A stretch of DNA of 64,000 nucleotides. Origin: Mycobacterium sp. UM_CSW. GTDB taxonomy: Bacteria > Actinomycetota > Actinomycetes > Mycobacteriales > Mycobacteriaceae. A model generated the notes under the pieces. It was not told the origin of the DNA and made no database searches. It was given only the letters and a program-made list of their open reading frames with translations. This document shows positions 49,680 to 58,745 of this stretch, one piece after another. The stretch covers positions 1 to 64,000 of the forward strand of contig NZ_AUWQ01000028.1 in NCBI RefSeq assembly GCF_000455205.1, written 5' to 3'. The position numbers and the translations under genes were made by a program. How positions within the stretch are numbered: position 1 is the stretch's first letter; each line of letters starts with the position of its first letter.

Positions 49680-50363
49680 TACTTTGAGCAATTCCTGCGC
49701 GAGCGGCCCCGCCGAGGCGGGGTTTTGCCCGGTGTACAGGTTTCGGTCGACGACGGTGAAAGGCTTCCAGATCTCGCCGCGGACGAAGTCGACGCCCATC
49801 TTGACCAGTTCGTCCTCAGCCGTCCAGGGCGCCGTCTCACGCAAGCCGACACCGTCCTCCTCGTCGTTGGTGAAGGCGGTGACCCGGTAGCCGGCGAAAG
49901 GCGAGACGCCGTTGCGCCGGGTGGCCAGCATTGCGACCGGCGCATGGCACACGATGGCGAGGGGTTTACCCGACGCGAGCGCGGCGGTGAGGAGCCGGCC
50001 CGAGTCGGCGTCCCGCCACAGGTCCTCCATGGGGCCGTGCCCGCCGGGGTAATACACCGCGTCGTAGTCATCCAGACGCGCGTCGGCCAGTTCGATTGGC
50101 CTGCGCAACTCTTCGGCGGACCGCAGGATCTCTTCGAGCTGGCGGGCGATCTCCTCGCTGCCGGCCATCGAGGGACGGAGGCTCATCACGTCCACGTAGG
50201 GCACCACGCCACCGGGAGTCGCCACCACGATTTCGTGGCCGGCGCCGCTGAACGCGCTGTAGGGGGCGGCGAACTCCTCGGCCCAGTAACCCGTCGGGTG
50301 CCTGGTCCCGTCCTTGAGGGTCCAGAAGCTTGTTGCGGTCATGACGAACAGGACTTTGGCCAT
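49671..50363 (-). CDS. DJ-1/PfpI-family protein (class I glutamine amidotransferase-like)
   Basis: 230 residues from ATG 50363. KVLFVMTATSFWTLKDGTRHPTGYWAEEFAAPYSAF is the Hsp31/YajL-like glyoxalase N-terminus; YYPGGHGPMEDLW and AIVCHAPVAML provide the Glu and the nucleophilic Cys (AIVCHAP), followed by His as in the Hsp31 triad. Hsp31 homologues have glyoxalase III or chaperone activity. Cytosolic. It converges with the MFS gene and its stop falls in the tandem repeat. Confidence 0.82.
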   Translation of the reverse strand: MAKVLFVMTATSFWTLKDGTRHPTGYWAEEFAAPYSAFSGAGHEIVVATPGGVVPYVDVMSLRPSMAGSEEIARQLEEILRSAEELRRPIELADARLDDYDAVYYPGGHGPMEDLWRDADSGRLLTAALASGKPLAIVCHAPVAMLATRRNGVSPFAGYRVTAFTNDEEDGVGLRETAPWTAEDELVKMGVDFVRGEIWKPFTVVDRNLYTGQNPASAGPLAQELLKVLK

Positions 50364-50675
50364 CAGCCGATCCCTCCGTTTGAGCCGGCGGGCCTCTGGG
50401 AAGTCATGCGGGCATACCGACGGCAAAAGTCTATGTGGTCCCGCAGCCGACGGCAATCAGTGCATGTCCGTTGCAGGCGAGCGCGGCGGATCGGGAATCG
50501 CTTGTGCACCAACGCAATAAGTTTACCGTCAGGCCTCGGCTCGCTGCGTCCACGAACAGTGGCGCCGCACGAAGTCAGCGAAGAGCCAGGGCGGTGGATT
50601 GACCCCTCAAGAATCTGGGTATGACCTGGTCATCCCATCGATTGGGTGTCGGCTTGAGAAATGAAGTGAGCACGC
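50364..50675. other. Intergenic region upstream of the YihY gene
   Basis: 312 bases without a gene. Contains the SigF-like promoter at 50597-50623. The rest carries the DJ-1 promoter on the minus strand, for which I see no clear -10. Confidence 0.5.
50597..50623 (+). promoter_or_regulatory. SigF-like promoter for the YihY gene
   Basis: GGATT (50597-50601), 16 bases, GGGTAT (50618-50623). The mycobacterial SigF consensus is GTTT or GGTTT, 15-17 bases, GGGTAT. The -10 is a perfect match; the -35 has one mismatch. It lies 53 bases before ATG 50676. Confidence 0.45.
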
Positions 50676-51683
50676 ATGGTCGGCTGGCTGGACAGGCTGC
50701 AGCGACGGAACCGCCCCGTCGGCGTAACCATCGCCGTCATCTATAAATACCTGGACGACCAAGGCGGCTATCTGTCCGCCTTGATCACCTACTACGGGTT
50801 CGTGTCGTTGTTCCCACTGCTGCTCCTGCTGACGACCGGGCTGGGGGTGATTCTGGCCGGACGCCCCGACCTGCAGGAGCAGGTGCTGCACAGCACGTTG
50901 AGCCAATTCCCCGTCATCGGAAGCCAATTGCATCAGCCCGAGGGGCTCAGCGGCGGGACCGTCGCGGTGGTCGTCGGCATCGTGGGAGCACTGTATGGCG
51001 GCCTGGGCGTCGGGCAGGCGGTGCAGAACGCGATGGACTCGGTGTGGGCCGTGCCAAGGAACAAGCGCCCCAACCCAATACTGTCGCGCGTGCGCAGCGC
51101 GCTGTTGTTGTTGGTTCTCGGTTCGGCTGCCGTCGCGTCCACCGTCCTGTCCGCGATCGGCCAGGCCACGGGCTCCCTGGGATTCGTCGGAAAGCTCGGC
51201 CTCACGCTCGCCGCCATCGCGATCAACGGGCTGATCTGCCTGGTGGCGTTTCGCGTGACCACCGCCCGCCAGCTCAGCTACCGCCAGGTTTGGCCGGGAG
51301 CGCTTGCGGCGGCGCTCATTTGGCAGATCCTGCAGCGGTTCGGCGCCGGTTACGTCGCGCACACGGTCAAGACGGCCAGCGCCACCAACAGCGTCTTCGC
51401 TTTGGTGCTGGGGCTGCTGGCGTTCTTGTACCTCATCTCGACGACGCTGGTCCTGTGCGCCGAGATCAACGTCGTTCTCGTGGAGCGGCTATACCCGCGC
51501 GCATTGCTCACCCCGTTCGTCGAGGACGCGGATCTCACGGAGGCCGACCGGAAGACCTACGCCAAGAGGGCAAAAGCCGAGCGGGTGAAGGGCTTTCAGC
51601 GAGTCAGCGTCAGGTTCCGCGACCTGACCCGCAAGGAAGGCGATCAGCAGACGCCGGCGGTCCGTAGCCGGCGCGCCGGCTAG
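50676..51683 (+). CDS. YihY/BrkB-family membrane protein
   Basis: 335 residues, six predicted helices. YLSALITYYGFVSLFPLLLLLTTGLGVIL and GYGLSGGTVAVVVGIVGALYGGLGVGQAVQNAMDSVWAV fit the YihY/virulence-factor-BrkB family; SATNSVFALVLGLLAFLYLISTTLVLCAEIN is helix 5-6. Function unclear (once thought RNase BN). The C-terminal 55 residues are cytosolic and basic. Its stop overlaps that of the DUF3072 gene by four bases (CTAG). Confidence 0.85.
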   Translation: MVGWLDRLQRRNRPVGVTIAVIYKYLDDQGGYLSALITYYGFVSLFPLLLLLTTGLGVILAGRPDLQEQVLHSTLSQFPVIGSQLHQPEGLSGGTVAVVVGIVGALYGGLGVGQAVQNAMDSVWAVPRNKRPNPILSRVRSALLLLVLGSAAVASTVLSAIGQATGSLGFVGKLGLTLAAIAINGLICLVAFRVTTARQLSYRQVWPGALAAALIWQILQRFGAGYVAHTVKTASATNSVFALVLGLLAFLYLISTTLVLCAEINVVLVERLYPRALLTPFVEDADLTEADRKTYAKRAKAERVKGFQRVSVRFRDLTRKEGDQQTPAVRSRRAG

Positions 51684-51895
51684 TGGGCGCCCCGTCCCGT
51701 CTGTTGTTGCAGTTCATCGATCAGCTCCGAGGCTTGCGCTTTCGTCATGTCGTCGGGAACGTCGCGACCCGCCTCCTGGGCCAGCGTATGTAGATAGCTG
51801 CGCTGGGGTCCCGTCATCGGCTCGTCGCCGGTTACCCACTCGGACCTGTCCTTCTCGGGTGTCTCGCGGGGCGCCTGTTGCGTGTCGTCAGTCAT
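51680..51895 (-). CDS. DUF3072 small protein
   Basis: 71 residues, hydrophilic. WVTGDEPMTGPQRSYLHTLAQEAGRDVPDDMTKAQASELIDELQQQTGR is the DUF3072 signature, a short helical protein often near stress genes in actinobacteria. Soluble, no Cys. ATG 51895 lies a few bases from a SigF-like -10. Converges with the YihY gene. Confidence 0.8.
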   Translation of the reverse strand: MTDDTQQAPRETPEKDRSEWVTGDEPMTGPQRSYLHTLAQEAGRDVPDDMTKAQASELIDELQQQTGRGAH

Positions 51896-51904
51896 GCACT
51901 AGAG

Positions 51905-51930
51905 ATAACCGTCGCACGCGTGTTCGAAAC
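51905..51930 (-). promoter_or_regulatory. SigF-like promoter for the DUF3072 gene
   Basis: On the minus strand GTTT (51930-51927), 16 bases, GGTTAT (51910-51905). One mismatch to the SigF -10 GGGTAT. ATG 51895 lies nine bases further, so the leader is very short. Together with 50597 it gives both genes of the convergent pair the same type of promoter. Confidence 0.45.
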
Positions 51931-51983
51931 GTGTCGCCGGAGAAAGTTCGCCGTTGCGCTCGGCGCCGGGTCGTGGCCGGCCG

Positions 51984-53060
51984 TCAGGCGTCGATCACCA
52001 CGCGGTCACTTTTCGCCCGGGACACGCAGACCAGCATTTCGTCGTCGCCTTCCACGGTTCGGCCCCGGCGATCGACCTGCCCCCCAAGCACCTTGACCTT
52101 GCATGTCCCGCAGAACCCTTGCTGGCACGAATACGCGGTCGCCGGTTCACGGTCAAGCATGACGGCGAGCGCCGACCGGTTCGCCGGCACGCTGAGCACC
52201 CGTTTGGATCGCGCCAACTCGAGCTCGAACGGCGCACCATCGACGACCGGCGGCGGGCTGAACCGCTCGTAGTGCAGTGGCGCGTCAACGTGAGAGTCCC
52301 GGGCCGCACGAACCGCTTCGAGCACGGCGGTTGGCGCGCAGATATACACGGCCGTCGTCGTGCCCGCGCCGGCCAGCAGCTCGTCGGTGGTCGGGAAGCG
52401 GCCCCGCTCGTCGTCGGCCCAGACGGTGACCCGATCGGCGTCTACCGCCAGCACCTCGTCGAGCAGCGGCATGTGGTCGCGTCGCCTGCCGGCATAGATT
52501 GCGCGCCAGTTGATTCCGTGCTGATGAGCCAGCCGGATCATGGGCAGAATGGGCGTCACCCCGATGCCGCCGATGATGAACAAGATGTCACGTTCGTCGG
52601 TGACGAGATAGAAGGCGTTGCGCGGGCCCTCGAACTCCAACGTGTCGCCCACGTCGAACGCGTCGTGCATCTCGATGGAACCGCCGCCGCCGTCGGCGAT
52701 CCGGCGCACGGCGATGCGGTAGTCGGTGCGCCGCCCGGGCGGACCGCACAGCGAATACTGCCGGCGGCGACCCGAGGGCAGCCGAACGTCGATGTGCGCA
52801 CCGGGAGTCCAGGACGGCAGCAACCCGCCTTGGGGATCGGCCAACGTCAATGCGACCACGTCGGGCGTGAGAAGCTCACGTTTAATCACCGTCGCGGTGA
52901 TGGTCCGTTGCACCGGCGATATCCGCGACGGAGTCCATCGCGACGCCGACGCGAAGCCGCCGAAGAGCGAACCCACACCCCACAACGCCGTGTAGCTGCG
53001 GTCGCGCTTGCGGCGACCGTAGAGGTCGACAGGTCTGCTCGCCCAAATGCTCTCTGCCAC
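51984..53060 (-). CDS. Ferredoxin reductase with C-terminal 2Fe-2S domain (PDR/VanB-like)
   Basis: 358 residues from GTG 53060 (TTG 53066 has GGAA too close). About 45 N-terminal residues precede the FAD domain. RRQYSLCGPP is the flavin-contact RxYS; FIIGGIGVTPILPMIR is the NAD-binding motif; YSCQQGFCGTCKVKVLGG with CxxxxCxxC, and a fourth Cys in LVCVS, form the plant-type 2Fe-2S cluster. It passes electrons from NAD(P)H to a monooxygenase or desaturase. Fourth and last gene of the FAAL operon, so it probably powers the di-iron protein encoded two genes upstream. Confidence 0.87.
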   Translation of the reverse strand: MAESIWASRPVDLYGRRKRDRSYTALWGVGSLFGGFASASRWTPSRISPVQRTITATVIKRELLTPDVVALTLADPQGGLLPSWTPGAHIDVRLPSGRRRQYSLCGPPGRRTDYRIAVRRIADGGGGSIEMHDAFDVGDTLEFEGPRNAFYLVTDERDILFIIGGIGVTPILPMIRLAHQHGINWRAIYAGRRRDHMPLLDEVLAVDADRVTVWADDERGRFPTTDELLAGAGTTTAVYICAPTAVLEAVRAARDSHVDAPLHYERFSPPPVVDGAPFELELARSKRVLSVPANRSALAVMLDREPATAYSCQQGFCGTCKVKVLGGQVDRRGRTVEGDDEMLVCVSRAKSDRVVIDA

Positions 53061-53070
53061 AGTCAATTTC

Positions 53071-53976
53071 CTATGCCTGCCGAACTCCGGAGGTCAGCTT
53101 GACCCACTCGCCCGTATACCGGGCGACGACGTCGGGATGCGAGGCGACCACCCAGTGGCCGCCCTCGATAGAGACGATCCTGCCCTCGGGCGGTATCGAG
53201 CCGGTGAACCGCTGCAGGGCAGGGCTGACGAAATAGTCTTTGCGAGCCACCAGCACCTGCACCGGAACTTCGGTCTGCGGCAGCTTCTCCGGCGGCGCCA
53301 AAATCGGCGCAGGCATGTTGGCACGGTACAGGTTGAGCCCGTTGAGGTAGTCATCGATCGAGCGGATCGACGCCGCACGCCGTTGCCCGCGGCGCCTGGA
53401 CCGGCCGATAAGCTCAACCGCCTCAAAGACTTTCACGGTCACCCGGGACCGGATCGCCACCTCGGGCGCACCCGGACACAGAAAGAACCAGATATACGAC
53501 GAAGCCAGAACCTGTTTGACGACGTCGGGCACGGCGCGGGGCGTACGTGCCGACCGCAGAAACCGGCCCGCGTAGTTCAGGTGCGGCCCGGAGATCGACG
53601 TGAACGAGGCGATTTTGCCCATCACCGTGTCGTCGGTGACCGCGGCCCAACCCTGAATCGATCCCCAGTCGTGGGCCAACAGGTGGACCTCGTCGACACC
53701 CAGGCTGTCGATCACCGAGTCGATATCATCGACCAGCTGGTTGAGGTGATAGCCTGATCGATTTGCAGGCGTTGAGGATTCGCCGGCGCCACGCACGTCG
53801 AACGCGACGAAGTTGTACCGGTCGGCGAGTCCCCAGGCGACGCCGTCCCATACGTGGTGATTATCCGGGTAACCGTGGATCGCCAATATGGTCGGCCGCT
53901 CGGGGTCGATCCCGGTGTGCGCGTGCACGGCGAGCGCCACCCCGTCGGAGGCGGTCACGGTGCTGGTATAGGTCAT
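53071..53976 (-). CDS. Alpha/beta hydrolase
   Basis: 301 residues from ATG 53976. ILAIHGYPDNHHVWDGVAWGL, FDVRGAGESSTP, HDWGSIQGWAAV with an Asp at the nucleophile position (LLAHDWGS) and GHWVVASHPD for the base. The Asp nucleophile makes it epoxide hydrolase or dehalogenase-like, and WGS after it resembles DhmA. Third gene of the FAAL operon, 19 bases after the ferritin-like gene and 10 before the reductase gene. An epoxide or ester of the lipid product is a natural substrate guess. Confidence 0.8.
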   Translation of the reverse strand: MTYTSTVTASDGVALAVHAHTGIDPERPTILAIHGYPDNHHVWDGVAWGLADRYNFVAFDVRGAGESSTPANRSGYHLNQLVDDIDSVIDSLGVDEVHLLAHDWGSIQGWAAVTDDTVMGKIASFTSISGPHLNYAGRFLRSARTPRAVPDVVKQVLASSYIWFFLCPGAPEVAIRSRVTVKVFEAVELIGRSRRRGQRRAASIRSIDDYLNGLNLYRANMPAPILAPPEKLPQTEVPVQVLVARKDYFVSPALQRFTGSIPPEGRIVSIEGGHWVVASHPDVVARYTGEWVKLTSGVRQA

Positions 53977-53995
53977 GCTCGAGTTCTCCGCGGGC

Positions 53996-54904
53996 TCAGT
54001 GCGACGCCCGCGCGGCGGGCGATCTGGCCAAGTAGTCGACCGCACGTCCCACCCCACCCAGTTGGGAAGGGTGAAAGCTCGGCCGGTAGTACGCGCCGAT
54101 GACGCCGAGGAACTCAAAGGGACCGGGTACCAATCCCCGTCGCGCCGCGCGGAAATAATCCCGCCAGCGCGGTTTGGTCCCCGGCGGCAGGTTCGGGTCG
54201 ACGGAGTACATGAACCGGACGCCGCGGACGAACAACCACAACAGCGCCGGCGTGATCAGTAGCTGGGTCCGTACCTGCCGCCAGTAGCCCGCTCGCAGAT
54301 GCTTCATGGTGTCGAACGCGACGGCCTTGTGTTCGACTTCTTCCGCGCCGTGCCAGCGCAGCAAGTCCAGCATCACCGGGTCGGTGCCCAAGGCGTCGTG
54401 TTGCGGGGTGTCGAGGACCCATTCACCCAGGATGGCGGTGTAGTGCTCGAGGGCCGCCACCATCGAAACCCGTTCGAGCAACCAGCTTTCCCGTCGCCGC
54501 CGACTCCACTGGGGCCGGTCGCCAATGAGCCGCTGGAACAGCCAGGCCATCTGGTCGGTAAACGGTGTCACGTCGATGCCCTTGGCGGCGAAGTGCCCGA
54601 GCACCCCCGCGTGCGCCTGGGAATGCATCGCCTCCTGGCTGATGAACCCCTGCACGTCCAACCGCAGCTGATCGTCCTTGATCAGCGGCAGGGTGCTCTT
54701 GAACGCCTCGACGATGAACTCCTCGCCCGCGGGCAGCAGCAGGTGCAGGACGTTGCAGAAATGGGTGGTGAAGGGCTCGTTGGGCACGTAGTAGAACGGC
54801 AGCGTCGCCCAGTCGAAGTCGACGTCACGCGCCTGCAGAACGATCCGCTCGTGATCGAGGGATGCGTCGTGCGGGCCCGTCGCCTGGTCATCGACCGTGA
54901 ACAT
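53996..54904 (-). CDS. PF10118-type ferritin-like di-iron protein
   Basis: 302 residues. I take ATG 54904, since GGGGGG lies six bases upstream; GTG 54931 would overlap the FAAL gene stop. LPAGEEFIVEAFKSTLP, ISQEAMHSQAHAGVL, VSMVAALEHYTAILGEW and HGAEEVEHKAVAFD give two EXXH-like pairs (E-x2-H in QEAMHSQAH; E-x2-H in EEVEH), as in ferritin-like di-iron carboxylate proteins. The family is annotated as metal-dependent hydrolase, but a di-iron oxygenase/desaturase is equally possible. The C-terminal 90 residues include one hydrophobic helix near 217 (LLITPALLWLFVRGV). Second gene in the operon. Confidence 0.75.
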   Translation of the reverse strand: MFTVDDQATGPHDASLDHERIVLQARDVDFDWATLPFYYVPNEPFTTHFCNVLHLLLPAGEEFIVEAFKSTLPLIKDDQLRLDVQGFISQEAMHSQAHAGVLGHFAAKGIDVTPFTDQMAWLFQRLIGDRPQWSRRRRESWLLERVSMVAALEHYTAILGEWVLDTPQHDALGTDPVMLDLLRWHGAEEVEHKAVAFDTMKHLRAGYWRQVRTQLLITPALLWLFVRGVRFMYSVDPNLPPGTKPRWRDYFRAARRGLVPGPFEFLGVIGAYYRPSFHPSQLGGVGRAVDYLARSPAARASH

Positions 54905-54923
54905 GGTGGACCCCCCAACGTCA

Positions 54924-57900
54924 CTAGGCACTGCGTTGCGCCTCCCCCTCAGCCTCGGTGATCAGGCCCTCCTGACGCAAGAACCGCCACAGGTTCTCGA
55001 CCGTCTTCGTCAGGGCCGGCTCCCGCAGATGAACCTTGGCCAGCGTGCGAGCATGCCGGTATTGGGTGTTGTCGTAACGCTTTTCCCGCATCGCCGCGAT
55101 CTTGTCCGCCGACCGGGTGAGGAAATCGACCAGCGGATAGAGCTGATCGCGCGGCGTGCACCGGCGGTTCAGCTGCTCGGTGAAGGACGGGATGTCGTAG
55201 TAGTCGAAGCGGTAGCCGTAGCGTTCTGACAGGATCCGCGTGATGTCGGTCAGGTTGTAGTAGTCATCCGCGGTCATGTTAAAGACGCTGCCGGCCTCGG
55301 GGGGGAGGTCCATCAGCGCGACAATGTGATCGGCGATCAGGTCCGCCGGCAGCATGCTGAGTTGGTTGAGCGCGTTGACGGCCACTCCGTGCTCGATCAT
55401 GAACGCGGTCAGGCGCACCAGGATGTCGTCCTCGCTGCCGAAACCCGCGCGGGTAGGCGAGATCAGCGAGGGCCGGAAGATGCGCACGTCGAGCCCTTGC
55501 CGCTGCGCTGCCAGGACCAATTGCTCGGCGACCCACTTGGTCTGCGAGTAGCCGAAGTCCAGACCGCTCATCTTGGTGTTGGCATCCCATTCCCCGACCA
55601 CCGGCTCGGTGCTCCAGCCGTAGATGAACGTGCTGGAGACCAGGTGGAAGGTCTTGCGGTGAGCGGTCATCGCCAGGCGCAAAAGCTCATGTGTGCCAAT
55701 CACATTGGCCGCGCGCAGCGCGTCGTAGGTCCTGACGTAGTTGACCAAGGCGCCGTTGTGTACGATCGCGTCGACGCTTTCGGCCAGTCGCAGGAACGCC
55801 GCCTCACCGATGCCCAGGTTGGGCTCGGCGAGGTCACCGCAGATCACTCGCACCCGCGCCCGGACCTCGGCTTCCAGAGCCGGGGACCACAGCTGGGCGC
55901 GGCGTAGCGAGGCGACGATCCGGTCCAGCCCGTGGGCCTCGTCCGTGGCGCGGACCAACGCGTGGATCGTGTAGGAAGTCTGGCCCAGCAGGCTGTTCAC
56001 CAAGAACGGTCCCAGGAATCCGGTCGCCCCGGTGAGCAGGATGTCGCTCACCGGCCCCGATTGCGCGATCGGCAGCGCCGGCAGGGGCAGCCGCGCATCG
56101 GCGCGCATCTGCTCGATCTCCTGCGCCTCGTACCTGGCGGAGATCTGGTCCAGCGCCTGCCGCAGTGCCTCCACGGGCTGCCCGGACCGATCCCCGAATT
56201 GCCGCATGAGCCGGAAGAACTCGGCGACGGTCAGGCGCTGAAGCAGGCGCGTGTTGACCTCCTCGGCCAGCTCCCCCGCCCCGTGCTCTTCCAGTAGCGC
56301 CTGTAGGTCCGCGCGCAGCTCCGCCAGTGCCAGCGAGTCAATCCCGAGATCGGCGAAGGAGCAATCTTCGTACCCGGTCAGGTCGTAACTCTCGATGAGA
56401 TTTTGGAAGCGCGCGAGCGGGCCCGCGCTGGCGTCCGGCCCGTTGTGGGTGTGGTGGGCCGACTGGTTAACCCAGCTCGCCAGCGCGGGCAGCTTGCCGT
56501 CCAGCCACAGCTGGCGGGTCTGCGAGCGCCTGATCTTTCCCGAGGTGGTCTTGGGGATGCTGCGCGGCGGCGCGAACACGATCGTGTGCGGATCGATGTG
56601 GCCGTGCCGGCGGATCGCTCGCGCCAGGGCCTTGCCGTCCGGGAGGTCATTACCATCCCGCACCTCGGCGACCACGATCAGCGCTTCCTGCTCCTCGGAC
56701 TCCTCGCGTTCGACCGCGAATGCGGCGACGCAGCCGTGCCGGACTTGCGGGGCGGATCGTTCCACGACGGCCTCGATGTCCGACGGGTAGCAGTTGACGC
56801 CCCGGACGATGATCAGGTCCTTGGTCCGCCCGCAGACGAACAGCTCGCCCTCGTAGAGGAAGCCGAGATCGCCCGTCCGCAAATAGGTGTGCTCGTCATC
56901 GCCGGCGATGCGCGCGCCGAAGGTTTCCGCGCTGGCCTCGGGGCGATGCCAGTAGCCGCCCCCCTTGGACGGTCCGTCCAGCCAGATCTCGCCGACCTTG
57001 CCCTGGCCCAGCGACTGCCGGGATTCGGGGTCGACGATGCGAACGACGTTCCCGTCGGCGGGCTTGCCGCTGCTCACCAGGGGCGTCTGGTTGTTGTTCT
57101 CCGGCAGGGCCTTTTCAACCCGAACCACGTTCTGCTGCAGAGCCCGCTTGTTCACGGCCAGCGTCTGGCGACCCCGCACGGACACGATCAGGGTGTTCTC
57201 GGCCAGGCCGTAGGCGCCGGTGACGGCGTCGGGCCGCAGTCCATAGGGGGCGAAGCGCTCCCGGAAGCGGGTAAACGTCTTGGCCCGCAACGGCTCTGCC
57301 CCGATGAGCATCGACTCGAGGCTGCTCAAATCGATGCCGTCGAGATGCGAAGCCGGAAGCTTGTCCTCACGCAGGCAGTACTCGAGCGCGAAGTTCGGCG
57401 CGGGCGTGCGGGTGGCGCGCACCTCGCTGATGAGCCGCAGCCAGGATGCGGGCCGCTTCAGGAAGTCCTCCGGTGACATCGCGTGCGTGCTGCCACCGAT
57501 CACCACGATGAACAGGTAGGCGGAGATCAAGCCCATGTCGTGGTGCTGCGGCAGCCAGCTGACCACCACCTCGCTGTCGGGGAAGGCCGACGCGTTGGCG
57601 ATGACGTTGGCGTGGGTCACCACCACACCCTTGGGATCGTTGGTGGAACCGGATGTGTACTGCAGGAAGAGCACTCGGCCGGGCTTGTCGGCGACAGGAG
57701 CGCCGCCGAAGTTACGCGTCCGGTCGGTCGCGACCCACGGGAGCTCCGGAAGCCTCTCGGCGTCAGGCCAAGGCATCGCGCCCTGCCGGTGGTCGAGCAG
57801 CTGACGGAAGTCGGACTCGAGTTGCTTGGTCGACAGCACCGCCTTGGCTTGGCAGTCCCGGGCGATGAAGCTCAGCTTCGCCAGCCCCGACTCGAAAGCC

Positions 57901-58187
57901 ATGGGCAGCGGGGGGCTTACCGGGACGGCGATGACGCCGAGGCGCGCGCAGGCGTAGAACGCGGCCACCATCTCCAGACCGGGCGTGTAGACCAGCAGTG
58001 CTCGATCTCCCGGCCGGAGCCCGGCTTCGGTGGACAGGTATGCGGCCAGCTCGCGCGTCCGCTCCGCGAAGCTCCGGAATGTGTAGTGCTCGAGCTCGTG
58101 GCCGTCGGCATCGACGAACCGGAAGAGGGTCTGGTCCGGTTTCCGCGCTTCCCACATCTGCAGGTAGTCGATCAGGGTCTCCGTCAC
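54924..58187 (-). CDS. FAAL-ACP-thioester reductase (three-domain carboxylic acid reductase-like)
   Basis: 1087 residues, GTG start with GGAAGGGGAG seven bases upstream. Domain 1 (1-570): fatty acyl-AMP ligase; YTSGSTNDPKGVVV at 177-190, WLPQHHDMGLI at 211, GRTKDLIIVRGVNCYPSDIE at 453 typical of FAALs, and SGKIRR with the catalytic Lys551. Domain 2 (about 590-665): acyl carrier protein, LGIDSLALAEL with the phosphopantetheine Ser618. Domain 3 (about 712-1075): thioester reductase, GATGFLG at 720-726 for NADPH and a Y-x3-K pair in FGYSQTKW. It would activate a fatty acid, load it on its own ACP and release it as aldehyde or alcohol. No condensing domain exists, so the acid must come from outside. 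Confidence 0.92.
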   Translation of the reverse strand: MTETLIDYLQMWEARKPDQTLFRFVDADGHELEHYTFRSFAERTRELAAYLSTEAGLRPGDRALLVYTPGLEMVAAFYACARLGVIAVPVSPPLPMAFESGLAKLSFIARDCQAKAVLSTKQLESDFRQLLDHRQGAMPWPDAERLPELPWVATDRTRNFGGAPVADKPGRVLFLQYTSGSTNDPKGVVVTHANVIANASAFPDSEVVVSWLPQHHDMGLISAYLFIVVIGGSTHAMSPEDFLKRPASWLRLISEVRATRTPAPNFALEYCLREDKLPASHLDGIDLSSLESMLIGAEPLRAKTFTRFRERFAPYGLRPDAVTGAYGLAENTLIVSVRGRQTLAVNKRALQQNVVRVEKALPENNNQTPLVSSGKPADGNVVRIVDPESRQSLGQGKVGEIWLDGPSKGGGYWHRPEASAETFGARIAGDDEHTYLRTGDLGFLYEGELFVCGRTKDLIIVRGVNCYPSDIEAVVERSAPQVRHGCVAAFAVEREESEEQEALIVVAEVRDGNDLPDGKALARAIRRHGHIDPHTIVFAPPRSIPKTTSGKIRRSQTRQLWLDGKLPALASWVNQSAHHTHNGPDASAGPLARFQNLIESYDLTGYEDCSFADLGIDSLALAELRADLQALLEEHGAGELAEEVNTRLLQRLTVAEFFRLMRQFGDRSGQPVEALRQALDQISARYEAQEIEQMRADARLPLPALPIAQSGPVSDILLTGATGFLGPFLVNSLLGQTSYTIHALVRATDEAHGLDRIVASLRRAQLWSPALEAEVRARVRVICGDLAEPNLGIGEAAFLRLAESVDAIVHNGALVNYVRTYDALRAANVIGTHELLRLAMTAHRKTFHLVSSTFIYGWSTEPVVGEWDANTKMSGLDFGYSQTKWVAEQLVLAAQRQGLDVRIFRPSLISPTRAGFGSEDDILVRLTAFMIEHGVAVNALNQLSMLPADLIADHIVALMDLPPEAGSVFNMTADDYYNLTDITRILSERYGYRFDYYDIPSFTEQLNRRCTPRDQLYPLVDFLTRSADKIAAMREKRYDNTQYRHARTLAKVHLREPALTKTVENLWRFLRQEGLITEAEGEAQRSA

Positions 58188-58745
58188 GGAGTCACTCCCC
58201 TTCCAGGTTGGTGGCCCGATTTAGCCGAAATCAAAAGAAGAACTGCTTACGTCGTAATTCACTCACGGTAGCGCCGTTAATCGGTGTCTCGCAAAGCCAT
58301 TTCGACGCCACACACGGATTTCACAGGTACGCGTGACGCATCCCACAGCGAGGACATTTTCTCGTGAGCCAGGAATTGTTTATGTGAATACTGGTTTCAG
58401 TAGTTCAGTGCACCCTTGCTCCTCGATAAACCCTGGTGGAGCGACGATACGCGAATACTGACCTACGGACACGCGACGTTCCGTACGCAACGACCCAGCC
58501 CGGGTGTGGCCGACCCGTGACAGCATTCTGATAAACCGGCCAGAAAGGGCTCCCTTGCAAATTCGCCGCTATTGCGGAGTTGCTTTTCCAAACACGCCTA
58601 AGACCGGCCGAATGACGACCGCAATTCGACGTGTGAGCGAGGTGGGCGCAGCGGCGACGGCGACCCGGGCGGGGCTCAGAAGCTACGGATATACTGAAAC
58701 TGACTTACTGATCAACCGTCAACGGCTACGACGAGAGAGTCACCC
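58188..58745. other. Gene-poor region, lower GC
   Basis: 558 bases with no convincing gene. It holds the FAAL operon promoter on the left, then a stretch with repeated short words: ATACTG near 58387, 58456 and 58692, and GATAAACC at 58429 and 58530. The segment ACTGA occurs three times in about 25 bases just before the 58746 gene. TATACT (58690-58695) is a possible -10 for that gene. The repeats could be binding sites for its product. An open frame 58504-58749 exists but looks spurious. Confidence 0.4.
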
